A stretch of DNA of 64,000 nucleotides from Telopea speciosissima (lineage: Eukaryota > Streptophyta > Magnoliopsida > Proteales > Proteaceae), in assembly GCF_018873765.1 (NCBI RefSeq), contig NC_057916.1, positions 25,033,001-25,097,000 of the forward strand, written 5' to 3'. The notes under the pieces were generated by a model that did no database searches, was not told the DNA's origin, and saw only the letters and a program-made list of their open reading frames with translations. Positions 34,705-47,694 of this stretch are shown one piece after another. The position numbers and the translations under genes are program-made. The stretch's first letter is position 1. Each line of letters opens with the position of its first letter.

Positions 34705-36184
34705 TATGATTTCACGAACTGAAGTCCAAGTTCCTCTCAATTCCTTGGGATTTCTTATATCTTCTTTGTGCTATAAAGATGAGATAGCGTTAACTGGGCA
34801 AGTAGTTTGACACAGTTACTTGTGTATACCATGAGTTTTATGGTGATGAAAATGCCCGTGTTTATAATTAAGATAATAAATTTCAGGGAGAGAATTTCCC
34901 ATGCTGCCAGTTAAGGGGAATCTCCCACACCACACCAATGGTGATGCAGCAAATGATATCATTTGCATAGGGCCCACGTGGTTAGGGAAAGTGAGAGAAT
35001 AAAAATCCATGCGAGAGAACGTATGATATTGGCTGAGTGAAAATTTTTTTCCCAAAATTTAAATATGTTTTACCATTTTCTTCATATTTTTATAGTGATA
35101 ATGAGCACATATCCATGTGAATCCGGGTATGCGAAAAATTCTCCCCTTTCATTTTCTTTTATGAGAAAAAGACCCCCTTCCTGTCCATGTGGGTATGCTT
35201 CCCAACCCCCCACCCCCCCCCCCCCCCGCCCCTAACTTGACCATGTGTCTCAGTCTGACACTCTCTTTTCCTTGACCATGTGAGTCCCTTATTGATGAAA
35301 CCACGCGTGATTGGTATAACATGAGAAACCCTCTTATTTTATTTTTCCAAAGGTTTCTTTGTCTGAATAAATTGTTTATGAGAGCTTTGTTCAAAAATTT
35401 ATTTTTTTTATATGAATGAATTTTGGTTGAATTGGTTCAAGTATGTTGGTAATTTTAGGTTCTTTGAATATTTCAATGAAGTAATGGAGATGTGTTGTTT
35501 TACCACGTATCTTTTGTTGTGCAATCTGAGCATGGTGCTCAATGAATTAAGGTTATCTTGAATCTTTTTGATGATTTATCGGGTTAGCAAAACAATTTTT
35601 CTAAAAGTAGGGTATTCTTCTTCAGTAAAAGGACGTCCATTAGGGACTGGAATACATTTTTCCATGTTTTGGGAGTTTCCCCTTGGAAGAGGGAGCTCTT
35701 TATTAGGGACTCCGATTGTATTAAAAAAAAAAATTAATCTAGAATAGTGTTCATAATCTGGTCTGTTCTAAAGCTGGGGCTTTGGAAGGCACCTCTTTTA
35801 TCTTAGGCTGGTAGGTCAGTCCTTAATTATATCCCCACCTAGTGGATGTCTTGTTTTACTTTTTCTAGTGTTTGTAATCAATTGGATTCTATTAGTACTA
35901 GATTCTGGCGAGGAGAGAGTACCGAGTGTAAACTCTTATTTGATTTTTAGTTTCTTCATAGCCTTGAATGCAGTTTCCTTCTCTGTGGATTTTACCTTCA
36001 TAATTCCTATTTCATAAGTTATCAATGTGCCATGCAACTCGTCTAACTCTTTTTTCCCCTTGTATTGTTTAAGCTATTTTGAAAATTCCAATTGTTTAGA
36101 AACATGATAATGAAGAATAGTTTGTCCTCCCTCTAGTAGAGGTGTATTGTCCAAACGTTTAGTTGTTAATGATATGGTTAGGAC

Positions 36185-36816
36185 CATAGTATTATATCTC
36201 GCGATATATCGGTATCTCGGGCTTATCGAGATATCCGAAATTTGGTGAAACTTCACCGAAATATTGTATTTTTTTTGTAATATTTTAGGAGTCCATCTCG
36301 GTAGGTATTTGGCCATATCTAGGCCTGATACTTCATGGACACCCTTATTTAAGCTAAATAAACACATTTAAACCTTCATATTGCAAAAAAAATGAACTCA
36401 AAGTGGTGTTTTGGATTTACACCCTTGATTGACTGTAGATGGTCGGACCCTGTTGTATAAAATAGTTAAATACATATTGTTTAAATACTAAAAGACATAA
36501 TAAGAAATTTAAACAAAGTAATGAAACAAAAATAAAGTCAAATGTAGCCTTTAGTTTAAACTTTAAAATTTAAACTCATAAAGTCATAAGTGCATAAGTC
36601 ATAACTCATAAATTTCATAATAGTCAATAGTTCAATACTTACACAAAGTATTTCTATGAAATTTATCGAAATTTACCGAAATGTATTGCTCAATACACAA
36701 TATTTTTACGAAATATACTGAAATTTCGTCGAAATTGAAACTTTTTTCATTTCGGAAACCCATCTCATCTCGGTAGTGTCGAAATTTCGACGATATTTCA
36801 CAAAATTTTGTACCAT
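36185..36816. mobile_element. Mutator-like element with 9-bp duplication GGTTAGGAC
   Basis: It starts CATAGTATTATATCTCGCG and ends CACAAAATTTTGTACCAT. The flanks GGTTAGGAC at 36176-36184 and 36817-36825 are a perfect 9-bp duplication, diagnostic of Mutator-like transposition. The interior is rich in CGAAATTT and CGATAT words and has no open frame. Confidence 0.78.
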
Positions 36817-36859
36817 GGTTAGGACTGAGTTAGGTAATTATCGGCTGAATAAGAGAAAG

Positions 36860-37215
36860 TGTGGAAGTTAATTTGAAAACTTAGAATTCATCCTAGGTTT
36901 AAGATGTTTTCATGGGAAACAATTGAGTGGAGGTCTGTCTACTAAGTATAAGCTTGCAAATTTCATGTCTGTTAATACTTCTTGTGAGCTTTGTAACACT
37001 GAGAGTGAGTCTTCATAGCATTTGTTTTTTCATATTTGGATGGCAGGACCTTTAGGCATGGCACGGAGTTTTGCCGATCTTCTTCTCTCCTTCAGTTGTT
37101 TGAATCTTTTGCTAATTCTTCTACCTGATCCCTATCTGATAAGCATCTTTTTTTATCTATTGCTGCTATCGCTATGTAATTCTTACTTTCTTTGATGATC
37201 CATTCATTCTCTCTT
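36860..37215 (+). mobile_element. LINE remnant (zf-RVT region)
   Basis: A frame reads YKLANFMSVNTSCELCNTES and continues HLFFHIWMAGPLGMARSFAD after one stop. This is the Cys/His-containing zf-RVT segment that follows reverse transcriptase in plant LINEs. It is broken by stops and lies next to the Mutator-like insertion. Confidence 0.6.
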
Positions 37216-37747
37216 ATCCTTCCTTTAAACTCTGTTACATGTCTTCGCCTGAATACCAAGCATTACCTTCCTTCTATGGATCATCCAGTTCTTATCTGTA
37301 AAGGGTGTCTTGATTCGGCTACCAATAATGCTGGATGTCATTTAGCTGCCACGCCCAATTGAGCTGGCTAAGGATCCTCTCCAGTCATTTAGGGAGGGGG
37401 TGTTTATCTGAAGGGTTGATGCATCTCCTCTGCTTTGTTTCACACAAGTACTTTCAAGTGACTAGAGAGGACCACGCCCAAGGAACAGATGATTACCAAG
37501 ACAAACGGGGCATGCAACTCCAAAATTTTGATACTCGTAGAGCATATATTTATTGCTCAGTAACACCAAAAGTATTTGTACAAAAACGTCCAAGTCCTTG
37601 AGATGGACTTGCAGAGCTTTCAAGCAAAATCAATGAACAGACAAGTCTTTTTTTAAGTGAAAATTTGATCTAAATATTAAGAAGACACTAGAGTGAAGAG
37701 CAACAATTTCAGAAGAAATTGAAAAGATGGATTGTTTTTGGCTGTGA

Positions 37748-40083
37748 CTACCTAGAACGCCTCGGATGCTGACCTTCCAATATTAGCCGAGCCTTCAAAT
37801 CATTCCCCTGCGTACCAACATTCGGCCTTTCGCGTCCTGCATTGCTGGAGTCTCGCGAAGGCCATGGTTGGCCCCATTGGCGTGTAGGGCTGGCGAAGCC
37901 TCGAGCTGATGCCATCCTTGAACCAGACAATAGGTGATCTCTAATACCCTTCACCGATTTGTATCTCTGTGTTTCATCTTCGTAATCTTGTCTCGGAATT
38001 TGCCTTTCTAACTCTGGGAATATCCCCCATACAATCCCATCTTCTGAATTCTGGCCATTGTCACTTCTCAGATTCCACTCAATTCCATCCGAAATACTCC
38101 TTTCAAGAGAGCCAGCTCCACGGGCTATCTTCTCAGAGATGGATTTCCTTCCCCTAATTTCTTCCTCAACCGAAACCCTTTTTGGATCTTCATGAGTAGT
38201 AGTAGTAGTAGTAGCTCCTGCAGCATAATTCCACTTGCAGCCCTTGCTTGTGTTGTCCATGTTCAGCTCGATCGAATGAAGATCACTTTCAGCCGAATCT
38301 TCTTCTTCTTCTTCATCATCTTCATCATCATCATCTTCTTCTTCTTCTTCCAATTCACCATCATCGTCTCCTTCCTCATTCTGATAATAACCCAGACGAG
38401 AATTACTTACAGTGGACCCAACTACTTGGTTCTCCTTGACCTTCTTGGATCTCAGAATGGTTTCAAGCTCGCTCCGCAGCTTGTCCACGGCCGCATTTTT
38501 CTCCTCGAACTGAAACTTGGCATCTGAGAGCTTCATCTGGACTCTTTCCTCACGCAATACGTCTGCTAATTGAAGCATCTCTCTCTCCTTCTCTACCTCT
38601 TCCCGAACCATAGCAGATTCTCTCTTCAGCTCTTCCACTTCGGCCTTGTCTTCTCCAATACTCCTGGCCAACGCTTCACACGCTTCTTCCACTACCCCCC
38701 TCACTCTCTTCTCGCTCTCAAGTTCTTTGATCGCCTTTGAGAGAGATGCTTTGGTATCGGCTAATTCCCTTCCGAGCTTCTTGTTCAAGCTCTCAGCACG
38801 TCTCCTTAGCTTCCTCTCCATATCAAGGTCCCCTGCAACAGAATCGATTGCAGCTTGGATCCTTTCTTGCTCCTTACTCTTCCAAGCTGCTTTCTCTTCT
38901 GCAAAACGCTTCATAAGGTAATTAATCTCGTTAGAATCAGACTTCCGTTCTTGGATCAGCTGTTCAACCTGCAAGCGGGCACGATCGAGCTCGACACGCA
39001 AGGCCGAGACAAGAGACATGCTTGAGGAATGCTGATCTTCCAGACCCCAAATCCGGTTGAGTATTTTAAGAAGCTCCTTAGATGTGGTGAGACCATTGCT
39101 GAGGTCCTTCAAACGGTTCTTAGTTCCCAAGACGGAACCCGTCGGAGTCCGGCCTCGAGATCGTGTCTCGATCTGCAAACCGAAAAAAAAATTAAATTCC
39201 GATACAGGTTTAGTTCTTCCTCGTTGTTTCTTTCTTTCTTTGAATGTGAACAAAATCATCACAGATTGAAACCCTTAGATCACGTACGTTCCAAGGAATC
39301 AAGTTAGTTGTTTTGAAAGCTTCAGGATAAAAACTGTATTAAAAAAAACAGAACGGAAAAGAATAATCAGAGAGACAGAGACATTAAAAAACGTCTTTTT
39401 TACCTCCATCAAACTGGCATTGCTCCGAGAGTCCAAATATCCAACATTGTGATCAGTCGCCCGAAGCTTCTGAGAAATGGTGGATGATCTTCTTCGGAGA
39501 CTCTCGGTTCCTGAACGATCCATCCTCTACAAAATTTAAAAGGGAAAAAAATTTGGGTCGGAAAATTTCAGGAATATTTCTAGGAAGAAGAAGAAGAAGA
39601 CGAGGGAGAACAAAACCGCACCTCTGAAGCAGGGCTATGGGATGGATCGGACAAATGTGGAGGGAGAGAGCCCGACAGGACTGACCTGGAGTTCCTGTCT
39701 CTGCCTTTCATCTCTTTCTTGAGAAGGACTCTTCTCCATTCCGAAACGTCCTCTTTCATTTGAGGAGAAGGGATCTCGTTCATCTCCCACAGAGTGGCGG
39801 CGAGCTTCCGGGCCGAAACGGGCGGTAGCTTTCCTTTACCACCGTTCTGAGACGGCGGGTATTTCGGGGATTCTATAATTCCGACCACAGAAGAAGATCT
39901 GGAACTCAACTTCCATGTCGGAACAGGGGTACTCGATCCTCCCCTCTTCCCAACCAAAATCGCCCTTTTGAAACGGTAATTCTGCACTAGCGATGACGAA
40001 GACGATGAAGAAGAGCAACCTCGTTTCCGGATCTTGCAGTGTCCCCTGATCAGACCCTCGATGCTGCGATTCTGCCTCGACAT
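37748..40083 (-). CDS. Coiled-coil protein of the At5g41620 family
   Basis: Three exons, 40083-39622, 39526-39404 and 39172-37748, join at phase 0 GT-AG borders to give 669 aa. The N-terminus (RGHCKIRKRGC, then VSARKLAATLWEMNEIPSPQ) matches plant proteins annotated as At5g41620-like or USO1-related. Residues about 240-437 are a long coiled coil rich in Glu, Lys and Arg (for example LNKKLGRELADTKASLSKAI). An acidic run of nearly pure Asp/Glu lies at about 458-487. The C-terminal half is polar and Ser-rich (ARGFASPTRQWGQPWPSRDS). The family's biochemical role is unclear; relatives have been linked to cytoskeletal functions in cell shape, but I would not transfer that here. The start is the first ATG of the conserved MSRQNRSIEG end. 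Confidence 0.9.
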
Positions 40084-40514
40084 TTCCTCCTGTAGCGCTT
40101 ACGATTTCTCCCGGGACTCAAACTGAAACGAAAACCAAAAACAAAAACTTCAATCCATTTACTCACACATATCACTTCTTTGCATCATTCCCTTCATAAC
40201 CAGTGGAATAATAAAGAAAATGAACCCAAAAACTTTCACAGGATGAGACTAGAGATCCAGAAGCGTTACCATTATAGTCTCCTCTCCTCAAGCCCTCCTT
40301 TTAGGAAAGGATCTTCCACAGCATCCACCTCGAATACCACGAGAGAAAAGGCTCCAAACACTTCCGAATTACAGAACCAGAGATCCTAATAGCGGATCCG
40401 TATATAAATATAAAGAACAGTTGACGATGGAAGTATAAATCAGAGCTACCGATCCGATCGGATTACATTAGAGATTAGAGAGGATTGTTTCCTTAAATCT
40501 GACTATCTGAAGCA

Positions 40515-40556
40515 TTTCGTTTCGTTTCTTTTCTTTTCGTTTCGTTTCGTTTCGTT
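40515..40556. repeat. (TTTCG)n repeat upstream of the coiled-coil gene
   Basis: Units of TTTCG with a TTTCT/TTTTC interruption lie about 430 bp upstream of the start. They read (CGAAA)n on the gene strand and are probably in the 5' leader or proximal promoter. Confidence 0.7.
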
Positions 40557-40599
40557 AAGGAATCGAGTCTCTCTGTCTTAATGAAGAACCCTGAAACCA

Positions 40600-43280
40600 A
40601 GGGAACAGAGGAAAAAAGGCAAGGGAAGAAAAAGAACGGAGGAAGGAACTAATATATGTCTTTAATCCCAAGGGCGATGTGCATTAGCTTCCTTTGATTA
40701 TGACAGTGAGAGACACGTGGCATACATTTGAGTCCAATTGGCAATCTTACACGTGTTTAAGGCACCAAGAATCTTGGCCAGGTTGTACGTATTTTTGCTT
40801 TACTTTTTTTTTTTTATAATTAATTTGGAAAAGGAAAGAGAGACATATTAGCAAATACCATAGTCATTGCCTTATATTATTTTCAACTCCCCTAAGTTTT
40901 TAATATTCTTACATAAACTCACGAGCTTTATGTTTGGGATTAATAATAACTATGACTTTGAATAGAATTGATTGGAGTGAAGAGGAAGGATATGCATAGC
41001 TTGGGATTAATAATAACTATGACTTTGAATAGAATTGATTGGAGTAAAGGAATTTATGTAACCAATCCTATAATTGGGATAAAGGTGAATTAAATTAAGC
41101 AAAAACCTTTAGTAGAAAAGTTAGGTGTTCAATGCATTAAGCAAATGATAAAAAATTTATGACTAACTAGTTAGTAGGGTCTTGAAAATTAAAATAGAGA
41201 AATTAATTGAACTAATATTAATGATATATATGATAGTAGTAAAGCATAAGATATCTTTTTAGGAACGATTCGATTGTAACTAGTGGAAAATTGATCGTTT
41301 CTATTTATAGTAATTTAAGTTAAAGGTTTTTTTTTTTTTGGATGAAATTTTCGTAATCAAGTAGGTCCCGAGAGTTTTTCTAGACTAGCATTAATTCAAC
41401 AATGCGACATATATGATGGAACTTAAATTTCTTGAACAAGTGTATTTGAAAGTCATATGTCAAGTTTCAACCAAAACAAAATTGGCCAACTGGTAATAAG
41501 GTTTTTAAAATTCAGTAAAACAATAAATTTTTGTTAAAAGATATAAAAATAGGGACAATGTTTTTTGTATGGGAGCAGAGGGTGCACTAACACCTCCCGT
41601 TCTCTGTCTCTCCTCTAGGCATAAAATGACCTCTTTGCCTGAAGGACCGAAACAGAGAGTGGGAGGTGCTAGCAGCCTAGCACATCCTTTATTCCTGGAT
41701 AAAGAACACTCACCCTTGAAATTAATATAAGACTGTATTAGGTTACAATTCTTTGATTCCAAGAAGAGTTATAAGATTGAGACTTCATGGAACTTCATGA
41801 ATCATGATATCATTTTTATCCTTTTCTTTTTGTTGATTGAATTGCTCCTCATAATAATTGATTTATTATTATGAATCATAACTTTTTTGTGTTTGGGTAA
41901 ACTTATTATGAATCATAACCCTTTTTTTTTTGGGGGGGGGGGTAAATTTATTATAAATCATAACCATGCACAAGGTAAGTTTGAGAATAAAAATCCCCCC
42001 GAATCATCAATGGAGAGCCCCATTTTACTTATGAATATGTTAGTCTTTAAAAATGGATAAAAAAATACTGAACTATGCGGTGAGTTCACAATAGTAATCA
42101 GAGTATTGTAAGTGACTATAAATATATATGCATGGGGATGCTACCAGCACATTGGAGGATACTTGCTTACACTAGACTTTGAATTTTGAAAATGTTGTTA
42201 ATATAGACCACATTCACTCTTACCAATGGTTAGAATTGTTGCATCATCTATCCACATGTCTCAACATCGTGGTTAATTTAGAAAACAATTCTAAAATGGG
42301 ATCATGCAAAGGTAATTTTTCCTTTTTAGATATACATTGTATAATGTATTTTATAAATATAAATAAAAATATTTTAATATTTTATGAATAAAAACATTAT
42401 TCATATTTTCTTACATTTTTTTATAATATGCAAATTAATACAACTAATAGAAATTTAATTAGAAAATTTGTAAATATACATTAAATTTCCTCTATTAAAA
42501 TTTTTTTTTTTAATGAAAATGAATATATTTTCTTCCAGGCTTCCCATGTCATAATTTTATAGAACCCAAATTGATTATGGATGAGACCAAAATGACATCA
42601 ATAGAAGAATCAAGAACAAAAGCAGGAAAATAATTATATGGGTGTAGAGAGAAAACCACATGGTTTTTACGTGCAAAGTTAAAACAATATGAGAATTCAA
42701 GTCTGAGGCAAGAAGTAAATGATTCCTCAAGTTGTTTCTTGCTTTGGATTGATGCAAATGACACAGTTGACTCTTGGCGTCGCATTTGTCATGAGGTCAT
42801 GTTTTTCTTCTAAATACTAGCTAGACGTGTATTTCTAAGTGAGTGAGTTCATGTTATGAAGGATTATATTATCTTTTGACATATAATATTTCAATTAGAA
42901 ATAAATAAAGGAAGTGCTTAAAAAATTTGTATAAATTTTATAAAATTACAAATAATGCTTTTTCATTATAATGGCCACCTCTCTCTTTAATTTTTCATTA
43001 TTACAGATGTACTTGATATGATAATAAGATGCTCTTCATACTTCTTTTGGAGCAAATTAAAAGTTTTCTAATGAGAGGAGAGACGTACAAAAATCAAGTA
43101 TTTCCTGAAATATTGATAGTATTTATATATGGTCGTGTATGAATCTTCCACCTTATCTTAAAGAGACCCTAAGGGATGCGAGAACCATACAATGTAATTT
43201 CTTTTTTATTTTTTATAAATTTTCTTTTGCAATAAATATTTTTATTTTTAGGAAAATATGGGGTTGGGGAGAGAGAGGGA
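40600..43280. other. Intergenic, no gene seen
   Basis: AT-rich DNA with a local duplication (GGGATTAATAATAACTATG occurs near 40936 and again near 41003) and a short inverted segment near 41570-41690 (GGGAGCAGAGGGTGC... and ...GTGGGAGGTGCTAGC). No coding frame resembles a known protein. Confidence 0.45.
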
Positions 43281-43288
43281 ATTAAAAT

Positions 43289-43407
43289 CCTCTGCAATAC
43301 CGGCCGGGCTGCGATGCACATCCGACGGTATAGCAGAGGCCATGTGTGCCAACTAACCTCTGCTGTGCCGTCGAATGTACATCACCACCCCGCTGGTACT
43401 GCAGAGG
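43289..43407. mobile_element. Fold-back MITE
   Basis: CCTCTGCAATACCGGCCGGG at the left faces CCCGCTGGTACTGCAGAGG at the right. An inner repeat (CGACGGTATAGCAGAGG against CCTCTGCTGTGCCGTCG) is also inverted, so the segment folds into nested hairpins. Confidence 0.6.
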
Positions 43408-46400
43408 ACCTGATCCAAAGGGAGGGGGGTTAAACGACATTAGGCCAACAGAGACCTTATTGTAGAAGTTGAGAAGTAGAAGGGTGTTTGAAAGAAATAT
43501 CATATTTCATAGGGCAATAAAGTAAAGTTTAGGATCCATCGGTTTCCTTCCTTCCTTCCTTATAAATGGTCGAAGAAGTAAAGAACAGAAAGGGACAGTG
43601 GAGGGAACATCAGATCATGCGATCCTATTGAGACGGATTTCACGTGGAAGGGCCCCACCAACGGCTCCGATTTTCGTTTTGATTCACACTCTCACCAGTG
43701 ATTCCCTCCTCCATCGCAATCCCTTGTACCATAAACCCAAATCATCAATGTTCCCAAATAGTCCCCACTATATGGGCCACCCATGACCTTTGGGCCCATA
43801 TGGGACAATCAATGATTTGAATAATACATAGACAACACCTTAGTACGAGTTACGACTTTGGTTCAAGTTTTTGTGTATTGCGGGCAAAGCTTATAGTTTT
43901 CTTTTAGAACCACGTGTCAAACATCTGTGGTCTAAGCTGAAATATTTCTTTTTTCCATAACGGAAAGAGACAGGGACGGTTGGACTTCAGAAGTTAAAAA
44001 AAAGTCGGAATTATTGAGGTATTAAAACAGATGTGGGAGTAGATGTAGACGTGTAGCTACTGTGTCACAAAAATAACGATGTGCAGCTACTTCATCTTTA
44101 TTTGGGGAGTTGGATACTTGTGATTGTCTTGGGAAGGAACAAGTATCCACACATAATGTAAACTCTTAAATCGAATCGAATTATCTATTTTTTAAAATAA
44201 ATAAAGGATAAGAGAGGTTGCCACGATGTTAAACCGGGATTGACTTAATCAGTATGAGTAAGGGTATTAATTTAGAATCGAATCCGAACTTTTAAAATTG
44301 AATCGAATCAAACCAAATTAAATTGGTTCGATTTTGATTTCAAAATTTAGAATCTTTCATTCGTTTGTAATTTAAAGAAATTTCCTATTTTCAAACTGAA
44401 TAAATCATATTCTTTTTTCATGTTTTAATTTACTTAAATGATATATAACTTTTATTCCATTTTAATGTTTGGAAAAAAGTTTAGTGGATTATGGCTCTAA
44501 CAAACAAGGGGTTCTTTTGTTGTAAAGAGGTAAAAAGTTTGCTCAGATAACTAAGATAGGTCCCAAACCAAGTACAAACTGGGATCAAAGTTGAATATGA
44601 AACTGAATAAAATCGAACAGAAATCACATAGGAGAGACATGCTTCGGTTTGAATTTGGTTTCCACATGTTGTGTTTTGGACCGAACCGAAATCAGACAAA
44701 AAAATGAAACAAACCGGTTGACATCCTTAACTATGAGGGAGGGGGGGATCGTTTCAAGACATCAGATAGGAGTAGTCCATACCAACAACGTAAGACTGGC
44801 ATGCATGGGTTCTCTGAGCAAGTGGCATAGGGAGTGTACTAATGAGTAGCAACGAAATGATTTCACATGAGGAAAAGAGCAGTCATTTCATATGAGGAGG
44901 AAAGATAGAAAGAGATGATGCTAGTGTATCCTACGCAATTGACTCAGAAAACCTACTTGTATAGGTGGGATCATGCTTTTAAACATTGGATTAATTTTCA
45001 AGAGGCCTCCGGTTGTGGATTGGACCTGAATCTTTGTGTTGACAACTTAGTGAGCAATGTGGTTATGTTAGGTACAAAAAAAGTTTCTTTGGATGACCCA
45101 AGTAAGAAAGGTTTCGTCTGTGGTCACTTTAATTGTGCCATATAGAAGGATGATGTGGTAAGTTCACATCGGATTCATACTTCATACATTATATGTAGTC
45201 TCTTGGTGGTCTTGGAATTTCAAACTCTATTTCGCCGGCCACATGGTCAATTTTATTTATACAAAAATTAACATTTGAGTTTATAAAGACTTTAAAGTCT
45301 AACTGTCCACAAAATTTAGGCCGTATCCAAATAACCACATGATAAATATTTAGCCCATATTTGTAAACGATATAGTTATAGGGTGGGTGTTCTCAGAGTT
45401 AGTGCGGAGTAATCCATGTCCTCTCACATCATATATTTTATTAAATTTTTTACATACAAAATAATAAAAATATTTACGAGGGGGCATGAGCTACGCCGAC
45501 TACTTAGAGACATTATTTCCATAATTATATATAATAATAATAAAAATAAATGTATGGTTTAGGCAGCTACCACACATTCCTTAATTAGTTTTATTGTAAT
45601 TTGGTCCAAAGAATAATTGTTTAATAGTTATTATAAAGTTTGAACATTCTATCACATGGGTTATTGTAGATTAATAAATTGATTTTTGTCCAGCTATGCC
45701 ATTGAATAATGGGTGGTGGGGGTGATTTTCAATGACAAGAAACATCTGTTCTTCTTCTACATACTACAAATAATCAATTTCATATTTCAAAGACTAATTA
45801 ATTGAATTCAAAGCAACCTTATATGGTCTTATTTATAAAACAAAAAAAAACAAAAAAAAACAAAAAAAAAACAGAAAGAATACAAAACAACGTGATATGG
45901 TAATTGAGACTAACTGGAAATATTTTTAAAATGGGTCAACTAGATTTTCTCCCTAATTGGGCCTTTTTGATAATCATGCCCATGTGGAAGGATTAGATAG
46001 TGATTTGTCTTATCCATTAAGTTAGAGGCTCTTTAATTAGCAACATTAACATTATTAAGTTTCATGGTACATCACAATTGCAATCTCCATAACAAAATAT
46101 CTTTTACTTTATTTTCATGTTTTCTTTTTTAAATTTATGGATCGAGTTTCCCTTCACTCACGGTGAATGAGTTCTCATTCATCGAGGGGCTGGAGAGGGC
46201 AAGAATGGGTATTGGGAGGGTATTTTGGAACATACTAAAATCCTAGGAGGGGTTTTTGAACACCAGGATGGTGGGTAAACCGTCCTTTATGGATGGAGGA
46301 AAACTTTGTCCTTCATTTATTGTCAAAATTCTAATTTTTTTTTTAATTAATTGCATGTGTCAAATTTATTTAAAATTTGAATTCAATCATATATTATCGA

Positions 46401-46425
46401 GTCTTACTCCTCCTCACTTATCTCT
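43408..46425. other. Intergenic repeat-rich DNA, no gene seen
   Basis: It contains a repeat (about 44808-44950: GAGCAAGTGGCATAGGGAG, CATTTCATATGAGGAG) related to 5950-6080. An A-rich run with C every tenth base lies at about 45838-45873. No credible exon was seen. Confidence 0.4.
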
Positions 46426-46427
46426 CA

Positions 46428-46700
46428 GTTGAACTTAAGCTCCTTTGCTTTCGAGATTCTTAATATTTGCAAGGATATTTCTCAATTACATATGTATTTC
46501 TCCTCTTGCACTTTTTTGTATGTTCCAAGGTCCTCCAATGTTTTGGTGGATTTCTTGGTTAGGTCTGCCTTGTCGGCTCCATCCCCCGATCATTTGGCCT
46601 AGTACCACCCAGTGGCTAATCCAGCTTGGTTTAGTTGATGCTACTGCTTGTATGGATGCGGTTCTTCAATAAATTTTCTTTCTACCAAAAAAATAAAAAA
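46428..46700 (+). mobile_element. LINE 3' end (RNase H tail and A-rich end)
   Basis: A frame from about 46428 reads LNLSSFAFEILNICKDISQL, and then FLYVPRSSNVLVDFLVRSAL, which resembles the VPRxxNxxADxLA end of LINE RNase H. It ends in an A-rich tract (CTACCAAAAAAATAAAAAA). Confidence 0.6.
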
Positions 46701-47524
46701 TTCAATCATATATTCTTTCATATATGCATACATTGGCATGTTTTCTCCGAGTAGTGAGTAGTCAAGATTTTTTATTTTTTTTTTTAATATCTTGATTAAC
46801 TGGCTAACTCTTTATTAAAAGAAATCAATTGTGGAAAAACTCCTTTGAGAGAGCAAATATATTTACAAGAAAAGGAAGTGGATTTAGCAACCAAACATTG
46901 AGAAAACCCCAATTTAAAAGCCTCTTTTATTGGAAAAAAAACAACTCGGAATCAGGTATGAAATCGGTTGTATAGATTCCAATTCAAATCATTTTGGAAC
47001 TGGCCAGACTTGCTCGGACTTGGCTTAACTTTTTCAGACTTAATTATAAGTGTAGAATCGGAATATAATTCTAAATTAAATCAGTCGATTCCAATACAAA
47101 TTTTAAAATCATATGTTTGTGATCGAATAAGAAGTGGGTATAGTAGTGACCAAAACATGTGAACCTTTTGATTTGCCAACTAATTTAAGCTGTGAAGGGA
47201 AAATAGATTAATCTATTATCACTTGGATTTCCTTTCTAAAAATAATTATTGATCACCAACTGTGCACGAGCAACGAGCCAACAAGAACAACCACCAGGTC
47301 CACCACCACCAAAATGTTTAGCGTTTTGATAATTAATCGGAAATTAATTGGGTCAAGCAGGAACCAGCATTCCCTATCTCGTGGTCATGCCTCGTGGGTT
47401 CTCGATCCCCTGCCACATTTGCTGTTTCTTTTATAAATGAATGAATGACTATATGACTTATCTTGCACAAAAAATAAATGATTATAGGATTGATCAAAAT
47501 CAAAATAATAATAATAATAAGAGA

Positions 47525-47694
47525 GAAAGAATGCCACCTGGTCATGCAGTGCATACCACCCCTGTGCCCTGACACAGGGGCATACGAAATGACCGTCACA
47601 TCTCCTTGGAACCCCAGAAATGACCAGGGAAGTTGTGGTCATTTCACATCTCCATGTGTTAGGGCACAGGGACGACGTATTTGCCTCGACTGGG
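47525..47694. mobile_element. Fold-back MITE, family F copy 1
   Basis: It shares the layout of the 53488-53658 element: GCATACCACCCCTGTGCCCTGACAC on one side and GTGTTAGGGCACAGGGACG on the other, around AAATGACC...GGTCATTTCAC inner repeats. Confidence 0.55.

Noticed and set aside
37335..37601. Plus-strand frame of 88 codons as a gene
   Set aside because: It lies just after a LINE remnant, has no domain, and no flanking exon extends it.
38192..38527. Plus-strand frame rich in Ser and Phe
   Set aside because: Antisense of the Asp/Glu-rich run in the coiled-coil gene; low-complexity shadow.
44915..45145. Plus-strand frame of 76 codons as an exon
   Set aside because: No family resemblance, no supporting neighbours, and its start overlaps a repeat shared with 5950-6080.
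45838..45873. Evenly spaced C in an A run as a CRISPR-like or regulatory array
   Set aside because: It is a simple A-rich repeat with no spacers; plant nuclear DNA.
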